A stretch of DNA of 58,474 nt from Sperchopsis tessellata (lineage: Eukaryota; Arthropoda; Insecta; Coleoptera; Hydrophilidae), in assembly GCA_033557685.1 (NCBI GenBank), contig JAWQRN010000009.1, positions 1 to 58,474 on the forward strand. Direction: 5' to 3'. Under the pieces are notes generated by a model. That model was not told the DNA's origin, did no database searches, and worked only from the letters and a program-made list of their open reading frames with translations. This document shows, one piece after another, positions 50,373-53,723 of this stretch (positions are counted from its first letter, which is position 1; each line of letters opens with the position of its first letter). Made by a program: the position numbers and the translations under genes.

Positions 50373-50630
50373 AAGCTTTATTTCTGTAGAAAGTGCTATA
50401 GTACTATATAATTGATGTTAGTTATACATTCTAAATATAAATTACACATTATTAAAAACTTTTTTTTTTAGGATCTTAAAGATATCAACAAAGCAATAAA
50501 TAATGGAATGTCGAGAAAACGACTTCTAGTGGACAATAGCACCTTCAACATTGTAGACAATGACAAGCGTTTTTGCACTCGGAAAGTTCAGACATTATTG
50601 GAAGAGCGTAGAAATCAAAGTATGGAGTAA
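4247..50630 (+). CDS. Rbf: Retinoblastoma-family pocket protein (Rbf; p107/p130-like), 18 coding exons, 949 aa
   Basis: Pocket proteins bind E2F/DP factors and repress cell-cycle genes in the nucleus until CDKs phosphorylate them. The 18 exons add up to 2850 nt with consistent phases, GT-AG borders and no internal stop. Domains, in residues: N-terminal cyclin-like domain about 45-330 (HWLGCAIFVACRK, MEGNCISL); pocket A about 395-585; spacer about 600-695 with a cyclin-docking KQLF (631-634); pocket B about 695-845 with DRHLDQLLMCA (749-759) and FYN (821-823); C-terminal region 846-949. Possible CDK sites are T371 (TPLTNRK), S613, S624, S850, S861 and S877. C758 aligns with human RB Cys706. 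The ATG context is AAAATGG, with an in-frame stop upstream at 4178 and no ATG between. Spacer similarity and the docking motif favour p107/p130 over RB1, but the pocket-B insertion of p107/p130 is lacking. Confidence 0.95.
4460..4593 (+). CDS. Rbf: Pocket-protein exon 2 (residues 47-91)
   Basis: The acceptor is aattttag|GGA and the donor AG|gtatgt. It encodes GEQLHWLGCAIFVACRK and MEGNCISLTSLLRYC, the most conserved part of the N-terminal domain. It ends two bases into the Ser91 codon. Confidence 0.95.
4764..4812. repeat. 21-bp tandem repeat, 2.3 copies
   Basis: The unit TATTTATTTAGCTGTACCACT occurs exactly at 4764-4784 and 4785-4805, followed by the first seven bases of a third copy. Confidence 0.95.
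6537..6743. repeat. Hairpin (MITE-like) repeat, related to 10560-10750
   Basis: CTGGGAGATAATCATGTGCTGG at 6537-6558 pairs imperfectly with 6722-6743, and ATAAAGACATGTAGCCCTCA pairs with a segment near 6690. A related copy at 10560-10750 shares CACCTAGCA, GAGCTACATGTCTTGATAA and GGTTATCT blocks in the same order. The ATG-started frame at 6689 crosses these repeats and is not a gene. Confidence 0.6.
7430..8040 (-). pseudogene. Probable hAT (ZBED5/GTF2I-repeat-like) transposase fragment
   Basis: On the minus strand 8037-7852 reads LIVENDLSSLAFLTDITDYL, which resembles the LAFLVDITxHLNxLNxxLQG block of hAT-derived transposases. About 7650-7560 reads SIDVETVSSACQMELLSG, which resembles the FxxDVExxxxxLQLELIxLQ block further along the same proteins. 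Frames are broken and no DDE residues can be placed. The order and spacing are right, but the similarity is modest. Confidence 0.4.
7942..8011. repeat. 35-bp tandem duplication
   Basis: Positions 7942-7976 and 7977-8011 are identical. The duplication lies within the hAT-like remnant and repeats SLGAKSLEV-type codons on the minus strand. Confidence 0.95.
9329..9532 (+). CDS. Rbf: Pocket-protein exon 3 (residues 91-159)
   Basis: The acceptor is tattttag|TCT and the donor AA|gtaagt. The product, (S)LRHFFNKIEKWSEMANLSE through NIFREFFPMFCKIF, aligns throughout with the p107/p130 block beginning SLIQFF and WEDM. The open frame has no ATG near its start, and a minus-strand reading frame overlaps it, so it is easy to miss. 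Without it the frame between exons 2 and 4 would be lost. Confidence 0.93.
10082..10245. mobile_element. MITE with perfect 34-bp terminal inverted repeats
   Basis: 10082-10115 and 10212-10245 are exact reverse complements, beginning TGTGTAATTTTAATATTTGA. The 96-bp interior contains ACACGTGTCCACTGCATT and TCGACTTGGCTGGTTTGCTT. A diverged copy in reverse orientation occupies about 56311-56443. A nearby motif (CTTCCTTGGCCGTACAT, 10061-10077) also recurs next to that second copy. Confidence 0.85.
10560..10750. repeat. Copy of the 6600-6770 repeat
   Basis: It shares ordered blocks with 6600-6770: a CACCTAGCA/CACCCTAGCA segment, AGAGCTACATGTCTTGATAA, and GGTTATCT followed by GGAAAACC. The reading frame at 10661-10888 crosses it and is not a gene. 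Confidence 0.6.
11134..11715 (+). pseudogene. Non-LTR retrotransposon ORF2 fragment (linker and RT fingers)
   Basis: 11134-11349 encodes EWWGDECREVIQKRNYAR, like the endonuclease-RT linker WxDEECxxAIxxRNxAR of RTE/R1-type elements. A broken NTWREAKRKYRRK segment follows. At 11585-11700, with a frame change, the RT motif INTYVDEIL...YQAGFRK...DQI...YTIRNIY can be read. The palm and later RT motifs are missing, so this is a deleted, dead copy. Confidence 0.7.
11908..12063. repeat. Hairpin repeat with 13-bp arms
   Basis: TTCTATATGCCGG at 11908-11920 is an exact inverted copy of 12051-12063, and AT-rich flanks extend the pairing imperfectly. It may be a MITE remnant. Confidence 0.5.
12263..12352 (+). 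repeat. Fold-back repeat family, copy B (diverged single arm)
   Basis: GTTTCCAGGTGGAAACCATG, then ATTTCATCCACTGTTACAAGG, then TTTTGAAAGTAAGTGAT follow the family consensus in order, with many substitutions. Only one arm is present. Confidence 0.6.
13140..13430 (+). pseudogene. Penelope-like element fragment (RT C-terminus to GIY-YIG region)
   Basis: The plus strand reads LLYVYNSIDETPYIL, KFKVRTVFFTI and, in a shifted frame, HPLQSIGLYQIPCSWGLL. This is the order seen in Penelope-like proteins before and into the GIY-YIG endonuclease (usually PLxSxGVYxIPCxCG). Here the second Cys of the pair is Trp, and stops interrupt the frame. I cannot place the RT core upstream. Confidence 0.5.
13789..13979 (+). 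CDS. Rbf: Pocket-protein exon 4 (residues 159-223)
   Basis: The acceptor is tttttcag|A and the donor G|gtaata. It encodes PCTPTQLFEFCWLLFITVKG and the following helices, matching the p107 segment around FHFCWVLFIYAKG. Intron 4 is 55 nt. Confidence 0.95.
14035..14331 (+). CDS. Rbf: Pocket-protein exon 5 (residues 223-322)
   Basis: The acceptor is tttatag|GG and the donor G|gtaagt. It encodes GLPEDW, APCIIDKLCAAH, ESFTGI and DFDERIFL, in the order found in p107/p130 just before the A pocket. It ends one base into a codon. Confidence 0.95.
15480..17520 (-). pseudogene. RTE-like non-LTR retrotransposon fragment (ORF1-like, endonuclease, linker)
   Basis: On the minus strand the endonuclease begins near 16645 with a broken NVRELNGKEELIME, a form of the WNVRGLNGKEEEL start. 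The open stretch 16374-16051 has the catalytic-region motifs GDFNVRVGN and LGRYGERTRN, then KHRDIHMCT, VIDYMLAEG and CSDHYLLVM, with an internal deletion between NYNAN and FYKHRD. The linker to the RT can be followed to about 15480. Upstream (17520-16650) lies charged sequence that may be ORF1. No RT palm is present. Confidence 0.75.
19060..20935 (+). pseudogene. Jockey-superfamily non-LTR retrotransposon with RT core deleted
   Basis: 19066-19400 resembles an ORF1 end (VAVKEFFPRKRSPK). From 19410 the endonuclease start KIYYQNIRGL is readable. 19568-20080 is an open stretch with AAVYFPPRSDLTLYEHHI, a degraded GDxN (CDYNLPEVIW), GKILDLCVTN and the following helices. A fold-back fragment (20163-20212) interrupts it. 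At 20270-20435 linker sequence appears (RAIPSDMGAF, FVKSKYNCNRMPSSLF, LFSDYFSSV). From 20580 C-terminal RT/thumb sequence follows (LIAYKLGLDSLGTRRHYSDV). The catalytic RT palm is missing between about 20440 and 20530. Confidence 0.7.
20163..20212 (-). repeat. Fold-back repeat family, copy C (short)
   Basis: GTTAGAGCCTCTACATGGTT, then TCCACCTGGAAACAATATTCATAC match one arm of the family in reverse orientation. It interrupts the non-LTR fragment between its endonuclease and linker. Confidence 0.65.
21070..22002 (-). pseudogene. DDE transposase with N-terminal helix-turn-helix (DUF4817/DDE_3 type)
   Basis: On the minus strand 22002-21760 is the N-terminal HTH region (EKFEIFSLYLKND, REYITLYSNRPGPSENTFL). 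21719-21504 continues with LRALSRETQKSYSKIQRTLK and RPYKLSVQELTKGQKRKRL. 21610-21389 has the first catalytic block LWTDESSFS. 21300-21070 has a degraded second and third block (IWQQDMFWKF; IPWPPNS and TPLDAFLWGF in shifted frames). This family is common in insects and related to IS630/Tc1/mariner. Frameshifts at about 21500, 21740 and 21300 make it a pseudogene. Confidence 0.75.
22611..23513. repeat. Two interleaved pairs of duplicated blocks
   Basis: Block 1 (22611-22702) recurs at 22862-22953 with a few substitutions (TATCGTAGTAGTAC, AAGCACTTCTGGCACAAAAA). Block 2 (22955-23133) recurs at 23332-23513 (GTATGGATCAATCGACC, GCAGTGCATTCTGCTATTAA, GTGCCAGGGAGATAAAATAT). A weaker relative of block 2 (TGTGGCAGGGAGATTTTATG) lies near 12165. 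No coding capacity is recognised. Confidence 0.85.
24150..24320. repeat. Interspersed repeat shared with 3230-3400
   Basis: It shares CACTGGAA, GCTGGGTTAGA, ATCTGGCGT and CTCAGT with 3230-3400 in the same order. It may be a solo LTR, but I could not define matching ends. Confidence 0.55.
24843..24929 (+). CDS. Rbf: Pocket-protein exon 6 (residues 322-351)
   Basis: The acceptor is ttatttttag|CT and the donor G|gtagtt. It encodes AEHRRRLILRDHAFNN and INES, a linker not strongly conserved. It is accepted because both splice sites and both phases fit and the frame stays open between exons 5 and 7. Confidence 0.8.
25220..25251 (+). CDS. Rbf: Pocket-protein exon 7, 32-nt microexon (residues 351-361)
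   Basis: The acceptor region reads TTTTAGCAGG, with two AGs three bases apart, so the exon may start at 25217 or 25220. Either choice keeps the frame (GEVDAARSLGE, or the same with one extra Ala). The donor is GAG|gtaaga. It was chosen by phase, because exon 6 ends with one base and exon 8 begins in phase 0. Confidence 0.75.
25252..30407 (+). other. Intron 7 (5.2 kb)
   Basis: Apart from the non-LTR 3' fragment at 26530-26960, this is AT-rich sequence in which I recognise nothing. The open frame at 29781-30014 is short, AT-rich and resembles no family. Confidence 0.75.
26530..26960 (-). pseudogene. Non-LTR retrotransposon ORF2 3' end
   Basis: On the minus strand 26955-26880 reads LIPTLKYGSETWV followed by a degraded NVVDMDYI. 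This matches the thumb/C-terminal motif ILPTLLYGSETWVLT...INAVEMRFL of RTE/R1-type ORF2 proteins. The rest is broken by stops. Confidence 0.6.
30408..30580 (+). CDS. Rbf: Pocket-protein exon 8 (residues 362-419)
   Basis: The acceptor is tctgtag|CTA and the donor AG|gtacgt. It contains the CDK-type site TPLTNRK (T371) and the start of pocket A, SVARLQALLNGRV through LLQEIFR, parallel to p107 SLSRLHTMLTGL. Confidence 0.93.
31250..31700 (-). pseudogene. Non-LTR RT C-terminal fragment
   Basis: The minus strand reads LNSALIFSPHIEVII, SLAFKILGFITHTT, then KLEYSSII across frame shifts. This corresponds to the region after the RT active site in Jockey/CR1-type elements (LGVxFDxxLxFxxHI, AxKxLGFIxRxxxxF, LVRPxLEYxSxIW). 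Three frames are needed to follow it. Confidence 0.6.
32374..32571. repeat. 99-bp tandem duplication
   Basis: Two adjacent diverged copies share GAGGGGCAAAAC, AAATTATATGGACTTTCTCA and GTTCATCAAC at a constant offset of 99 bases. Confidence 0.85.
32858..32904. repeat. 18-bp tandem repeat, 2.6 copies
   Basis: GATCCTGCTCCAAAATAT is repeated at 32858 and 32876, and a third partial copy starts at 32894 with GGTCCTGCTTG. Confidence 0.85.
34368..34607. mobile_element. Fold-back repeat family, copy E, with 17-bp target-site duplication
   Basis: The element (34385-34590) is a palindrome whose arms (about 34420-34508 and 34509-34590) each contain the family core. The flanks AGATATTTTCTATATTA (34368-34384) and AGATCTTTTCTATATTA (34591-34607) are direct repeats with one mismatch. 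The left arm extends about 30 bases further outward (ATGTAATAGACTTCCACGG) than the right arm, which ends at CATTCATAC. Confidence 0.75.
35170..35371 (+). CDS. Rbf: Pocket-protein exon 9 (residues 419-486, pocket A)
   Basis: The acceptor is attatag|G and the donor TCC|gtaagt. It encodes SCKTDPSQLIESI, LQVAIKLFYKFLESII and TDLS, typical RB_A helices. Intron 9 is 58 nt. Confidence 0.95.
35430..35633 (+). CDS. Rbf: Pocket-protein exon 10 (residues 487-554, pocket A)
   Basis: The acceptor is tttttatag|ATT and the donor ACG|gtaagc. It encodes FFECLFTCCLEIVIFSY, FPWIL and DTIKHLN, which match the RB_A core around SLLACCLEVVTFSY in p107. Intron 10 is 108 nt. Confidence 0.95.
35742..35904 (+). CDS. 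Rbf: Pocket-protein exon 11 (residues 555-609, end of pocket A)
   Basis: The acceptor is ctttatag|ATA and the donor A|gtaagt. It encodes IEEMILDSEIWKSDSLIWE and the start of the spacer, matching p107 IEEQILDHLAW and SPLWE. Confidence 0.95.
36410..36715 (+). other. GC-rich island ending in an A-rich tract, possible retroposed sequence
   Basis: Its composition is close to balanced, against roughly 30% GC around it. It contains CTTACGGCCGCTAGCGGCAC and CCTGACGTACACGGTCAACC, and ends GAGAAAAAAAAAATC. The 61-residue proline-rich frame inside (36544-36729) resembles nothing I know. It could be a SINE, a retroelement UTR or a retroposed RNA. Confidence 0.4.
36791..37045 (+). repeat. Fold-back repeat family, copy F (single arm plus unique part)
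   Basis: It starts ATGTAATAGAT like copies A and E, then follows the core (TTTCTGGATGGAAAAGG, AAGTTTCGTCCACTGTTG, GATATTTTCAAGACTAGTGA). It continues into the segment seen in copy G (CTAATATTGGCAAGTACTGG AGTGGGG). Reading frames on both strands here are by-products of the repeat. Confidence 0.75.
37430..40170 (-). pseudogene. Near full-length non-LTR retrotransposon ORF2 (endonuclease plus RT), Jockey-superfamily type
   Basis: All on the minus strand. About 40160-40020 gives the endonuclease start (NILSIKNKVDFISETIQKL). 39990-39500 gives the endonuclease body (DALHFMELEIL, ISIYRPGIGH, a broken SDFNNN, SATLLDNIF, TALSDHFGQIAVL). 39424-39197 is the linker. 38918-38622 has RT motif 1-2 (TIVPIYKKGDCKQFNKYRPI). 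38597-38415 has the palm start FMDLTTAFNSLNYD. The catalytic FADD is at 38212-38201. 38118-37816 is the thumb region, and readable C-terminal sequence ends near 37430. At least eight stops or frameshifts are present. It is antisense to the pocket-protein gene. Confidence 0.85.
40305..40765. repeat. Direct repeats upstream of the intron-11 non-LTR element
   Basis: TTGTTGTTTCTAAT, GGCCATTTCACA and CTGAAGCACAATAATATT occur in this order at 40312-40372 and again spread over 40630-40760. They sit just 5' of the minus-strand ORF2, where a 5' UTR with repeated units could be expected. A repeat-driven UTR is only a suggestion. Confidence 0.5.
40880..41360 (-). pseudogene. Second non-LTR fragment (endonuclease-RT linker)
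   Basis: The minus strand reads LRNEELKGVLEQTDPESCFV and SFYELFETYINQSQIK (41350-41240), then degraded LNLKLK and NTKQIWGVINEAMNENNN (about 41130-41040). This is the LxxxDPxxxFxxFxxxF...WKVINE linker of Jockey/CR1-type ORF2. It is not continuous with the element at 37430-40170, which has its own linker. Confidence 0.6.
41370..41535 (+). mobile_element. 5S-rRNA-like SINE fragment
   Basis: 41383-41419 reads GGTTAAG followed by TGGTCAGTACTTGGATGG, a close match to the 3' half of eukaryotic 5S rRNA (box around GGTTAGTACTTGGATGGGTG). The sequence to about 41535 is less AT-rich and ends in a short T/A tract. The 5' half of 5S is absent and the match ends abruptly, so this is a 5S-derived SINE piece or 5S pseudogene, not an rRNA gene. 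Confidence 0.4.
42150..42290 (+). CDS. Rbf: Pocket-protein exon 12 (residues 609-656, spacer)
   Basis: The acceptor is atattacag|AC and the donor A|gtaagt. It carries two SP sites (SLGSPGPS, FDSPLSNVKK) directly before KKQLF. KQLF fits the cyclin-docking pattern [RK]xLx(0-1)[FYLIVMP] and sits where p107 has its cyclin A/E docking motif. Intron 12 is 72 nt. Confidence 0.9.
42363..42511 (+). CDS. Rbf: Pocket-protein exon 13 (residues 656-705, spacer end)
   Basis: The acceptor is tttttttaag|TG and the donor AAG|gtaaga. It ends with KPRKTGSFNIIFRK, the conserved entry to pocket B (RPRKTSSLSLFFRK in p107). The spacer is shorter than in vertebrate p107/p130. Confidence 0.92.
42906..42922. repeat. 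Short AT microsatellite in intron 13
   Basis: Eight AT units in a row. Confidence 0.9.
43270..43510 (+). pseudogene. mariner transposase N-terminal fragment
   Basis: 43279-43503 is an uninterrupted frame reading TAHRWFSRFKDCNFYLKDKE, then SGSPVEFDGDRLNHLM, QTTIELAKQMNCSHMTIY, LQSMGKVQKFDA and a stop. This is the second helix-turn-helix region of mariner transposases (SGRPxxxDDxxL, TTxELAxxLNxSHxTIxxHL). The catalytic D,D34D domain and the terminal repeats are absent. Confidence 0.85.
44570..45650 (-). pseudogene. Non-LTR retrotransposon fragment (late endonuclease and RT fingers/palm)
   Basis: On the minus strand, about 45510-45330 is the late endonuclease (GDTNVKLV, then RIASTCHSCIDHIFPNFDGE). 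45060-44960 is RT motif 1 (GVFPRNIKNCTIKPIYKMG). 44933-44730 is motif 2 (RGRPNHTVIFQFVLRIYYEV). 44812-44690 is the palm start (DIFLDLSTSLDHAFLLNKVK). The FADD block is not reached. Frames change repeatedly. Confidence 0.7.
46555..46734 (+). CDS. Rbf: Pocket-protein exon 14 (residues 706-765, pocket B)
   Basis: The acceptor is ttttttag|ATC and the donor AAA|gtaagt. It encodes IYNLAGVRMDHLC and DRHLDQLLMCAVYVICK, the hallmark pocket-B motif containing Cys758 (human RB Cys706). Confidence 0.96.
46735..48960 (+). other. Intron 14 (2.2 kb), mostly a Tigger element
   Basis: Almost the whole intron from 46772 to 48689 is a minus-strand Tigger transposon. The remaining 270 bases before exon 15 are plain AT-rich DNA ending in a good pyrimidine tract and CAG acceptor. 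Confidence 0.85.
46772..48689 (-). mobile_element. pogo/Tigger (jerky-like) DNA transposon with transposase pseudogene, one end missing
   Basis: The 5' end at 48689 is CAGTGAACCCTCGATCAAAC followed outward by TA. The transposase starts at ATG 48095 but shifts frame in a poly-A stretch. 48069-47785 encodes the CENP-B-like N-terminal HTH (TLKQKLELIEKY, GVKKQTVSDIRKAKEKL). 47694-47353 has the first catalytic block NADETGLFW and KDIMSKSPVVYYN. About 47280-47200 has a degraded LLLLD block. At 47156-47158 the conserved QPMDQG third Asp is Tyr. 47107-46772 is the C-terminal part. No matching left terminal repeat is visible. Confidence 0.85.
48961..49075 (+). CDS. Rbf: Pocket-protein exon 15 (residues 766-804, pocket B)
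   Basis: The acceptor is tctttacag|GTT and the donor G|gtaagc. It encodes TFTQIMQSYKSQPQA and YIYRNVLLYRK, matching p107 SFQNIMRCYRTQPQA. The following intron of 66 nt is open in frame. Confidence 0.95.
49142..49260 (+). CDS. Rbf: Pocket-protein exon 16 (residues 804-843, pocket B)
   Basis: The acceptor is tgttttcag|AT and the donor CAG|gtatgt. It encodes RGNLIQFYNSIFVKHM, with the FYN (821-823) that helps form the LxCxE-binding cleft in this family. Confidence 0.95.
49261..49956 (+). other. Introns 16 (696 nt) and 17 (50119-50471)
   Basis: Intron 16 is AT-rich with no recognised element. Intron 17 carries a long TA microsatellite (annotated separately) just upstream of its polypyrimidine tract. 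Confidence 0.8.
49957..50118 (+). CDS. Rbf: Pocket-protein exon 17 (residues 844-897, C-terminal region)
   Basis: The acceptor is tttttgcag|AAT and the donor AAG|gtaaga. It has three SP sites (S850, S861, S877) and YNYYFSRSASK, parallel to p107 IFYYFSNSPSK, part of the C-terminal domain that contacts E2F/DP. Confidence 0.93.
50312..50369. repeat. TA microsatellite in intron 17
   Basis: About 58 bases of almost pure TA, interrupted by TT twice. It lies 100 bases upstream of the exon 18 acceptor. Confidence 0.95.
50472..50630 (+). CDS. Rbf: Pocket-protein exon 18 with stop codon (residues 898-949)
   Basis: The acceptor is tttttttag|GAT. It encodes DLKDINKAI (p107 RLREINSMI), then MSRKRLLVDNS, and ends QTLLEERRNQSME with TAA at 50628-50630. 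The basic RKR may serve as a nuclear localisation signal. Confidence 0.93.
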   Translation, partial: DLKDINKAINNGMSRKRLLVDNSTFNIVDNDKRFCTRKVQTLLEERRNQSME

Positions 50631-51545
50631 TATCATGACTTTCTTAAAAAGTTGTTTTTATATAATTATGGAAAATCCAGTTTTCCACTTTTATCATGTG
50701 AAAATCAATTTTGAATGATAGTTTGTTTTTATAATTATTTTTGTTAATACCGTGGATATTACTTCATAATATTTTTATAAAGAAAAAATATTGTCATGTA
50801 CATAACTAAAGTTACAAATATCCTAAATTTTTCATCATTAAGTTATTATTTTATTCAGAATTTTTTTTTTGTAAGATACTTGTTTTTTTTAACTAGCAAT
50901 TTTATTTTTGGATACGAATTTTCTATTATGGTTTTATTCCTAATTGAAAAGCATATGTAGAACTGATTGTTGTTATGTAAATATAGTTTGTAATATTAAT
51001 GAAGTTTATTTAAAAGTATGTTTTTACACAATTTCTAGTAATTGTATTTTTAGGTTAGTTTTGAATTGTGTATAGAAAATGTGATTATTTCTTTACATGT
51101 TTTATGTATTAAATTTGTAAAGTTTTTTTATCTGTATATTTTACGTAAATTAAAAGTAGTTTTAATTATGCGGACTTTTTTAAATACTGTATACTACTGT
51201 AATATTGATTTTGTGCTATAAAACAATTGGTCTACACTAAATATTTTTATTTATTTAAATACCTTTTAAGCGATTTTTTACCACAAAATCTGGAATGAAA
51301 ATCAGATTTTTGGTTTATAAAAAATAATATATCATTTTTAGTTTAATATCTAAGAACTACTAGTAAGTGTTGGTATTTCTACACAGTATCTAAAATAGCC
51401 AGTTATGATAGTAGGTGTTTTTTTTTTAATTATTGGTCTGCGACCGTTGGTGTGGTACATATTTAGTTATTTGTTAAGAAAAATGTGTTTTGCCAATTTA
51501 TATGATTATGCTCAAATTCAATAAAACAACTGCTTTGATACAACT
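50631..51545 (+). other. Probable 3' UTR of the pocket-protein gene
   Basis: From the TAA to the first canonical AATAAA at 51520-51525 the sequence is AT-rich and T-rich, with no reading frame or repeat. A weaker ATTAAA at 51108-51113 and a second AATAAA at 51835-51840 are alternatives. Confidence 0.5.
51520..51525 (+). terminator. Candidate polyadenylation signal
   Basis: The first AATAAA after the stop codon, about 890 bases downstream, followed by TG/T-rich sequence. Confidence 0.45.
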
Positions 51546-53230
51546 GCTTTGATGACAGATAATAATATATAATGTGTAACATTATAACTACTAAAATATT
51601 TTCCAGCTGAAGCTATTCTATTTAGATTATCAAAGCAGAAATATGTATGTAAATTTCTATTATAATTGTTATATATCCGTGTAACTGTTTCTCAAGTTAA
51701 ATAATATTTTTGTACTAGTAGGAGTTATTACTCGATAACATCAATTTATAACATTGTCTTTAAAAGACCAGAAAGTGATAAAAGTTAACTGGAAAAATTG
51801 ACAATATATTATATCTAATATAAGTATATCCAATAATAAATACTAATTAATATATTTTATCAAATTTTTAGTCCAAATTTATATTGGTATGGTAGTGCAT
51901 ATTCAATTCTGATAAGATCGTTTGTTGTTAATTCACTTTCATTACGTTGGAATCGAACATTTTTAATTTGACATTTTGTGGTTATTAAAATAGCTTCAAA
52001 CGACTCAACGGGGATTTTGATGCGGCGCATAAACTGCGAGTTTCTATAATGATTTTTCAGAAATCAAATATCCAGACCCTTGGTTAATTACATGTAGTAT
52101 TGCTGAATATGGTTGTTTCTATCTTCATTTTGAGGTCCCCCTGAACATGATTTGATTACATTTTCGATCATACTAGTAAAAAACAACGAAAATTTATACC
52201 TCAAAATTTTAAATAGTTGATGGCTTAGTAGTAGTTAAATATTTTTATTATAATTAAAAAAGCAAAAGTTATAATTCACATTCTTTGTTATTATAACTGG
52301 TTATTTTTGTTAGATTTCAGATAGGATATTGAACCTCACTTATTTAAAATCGGAATCATTTCTATATTTATTATGTATATATTCTGCTAAATACTCAAAA
52401 TTTATACATCAGCTATGAGTTTTACATTATCTAATTGCAGAAACAATCAAATTTCTTTAGCAAGTTAACTTACAAAATCTCTGATGCACTTCATGAAAAA
52501 TTTTTTTATATTTACTTTTACAGCCAATTCAGCTGCGTATAAGGAAAGATTCCAATGATTAACCTATAAATAGTTAGATTAGAATATCCAACGCATGATA
52601 CAAAGTAACTATAAAAAAAGATTGACTGAAAAGCATAAAATAATAGAAATAGAAAAACTAATCAAATTTTATATTTAGTGAAGTAACTTACCATATTTTA
52701 AATGATCTATATTGTAGAAAAATTGAAAATGCATAACATGAATGGTATTACGACTATGCCTAAAAATTTTTGCAATCATGTTTTTTAAATTTATCTTTGC
52801 TGGAAAATCGGTTATGCAGACGCAGCAGTATCAACACCAAATTATATAATAATTATCCATACTATAATTAGCTTAATGGAAAATTACCACAATAAACAGA
52901 TATAGAAACATGATTTTGGTCACAATTACACAGTAATAACTATCATATATAGCTTATTCAAAACTTGAGTTAATATTTATTATAGCCCACTCTCGTCAGC
53001 TACATTTAGTGATACATGTATTTTCTATTTATTAAATATTCTTATATATTTTATCTCTAGATATATCATTAAAAAAGTGCAGTGCCCAGGTTTAGTATTT
53101 TTCTTTTTTTTAAGCTTTGCCTGGGTTACACAATATATGGAGGGTCAACACACCTCTTACATTGTGAAATATTGTCTAGTTAATTTAAAATACAATGTAA
53201 ATAAAAAGTGATCTATTTATTAGTCATCAT
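51546..53230. other. Intergenic AT-rich DNA
   Basis: I see no gene, RNA or element here. There are only short A/T runs and no open frame of note. Confidence 0.7.
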
Positions 53231-53723
53231 GTATGAATGTTATTTCCGGATGGAAACCGTGTAGAGACTCTGACAAGTGCCGATGTTTCGTCCACTGTTG
53301 CGAGGGACATTTTCAAGGTGTGATGTTACTTCAATGAATGAATTCACTGCATTGATCCAAACTCAGCCGGATCATGTTTATATTGGCAAGGACTGGAGTG
53401 GGGTATGCGCACTAGCGCATGGCCGTTGCGTTTGGGTTATTGTTGCCAAGTGCCGGAGAGAAATGAGAGAGGGGGGTTCGCCAAGCAATTGGTAGTTGAA
53501 AACCATCGTCCCTATTGATATTGACGAATCCCTCTCTCTCATTTCTCTCCTGAACTCGGCAACAATTGCCCGAACGTAACGGCCATGCGCTAGTGCCCAT
53601 CCCCCACTCCAGTCCTTGCCTATATAAGTATGATCCGGCCGAGTTTGGATCAGTGAAGTGAATTCATTCATTGAAGTAACATACATCACTTGACTCGATA
53701 ATGTCCTTTGCAACAGTGGACGA
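53231..53723. mobile_element. Fold-back repeat family, copy G (two long inverted arms)
   Basis: The left arm (53231-53495) starts GTATGAATGTTATTTCC and runs through the core to TGTTGCCAAGTGCCGGAGAG. The right arm (about 53505-53723) is its inverted copy, including GGATCATACTTATATAGGCA and TTGAAGTAACATACATCACT. The right arm stops inside the core at GGACGA, where the Mutator-like element begins. TATATAAG at 53620-53628 looks like a TATA box, but no gene follows. Reading frames at 53277 and 53378 are repeat by-products. Confidence 0.85.

Noticed and set aside
53277..53600. Open frames on both strands inside fold-back copy G that translate to similar proteins (IQTQPDHVYIGKDWSG and IQTRPDHTYIGKDWSG).
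   Set aside because: They are identical because the arms are inverted copies. There is no start, no known domain, and one frame only continues because it runs on from the YqaJ domain.
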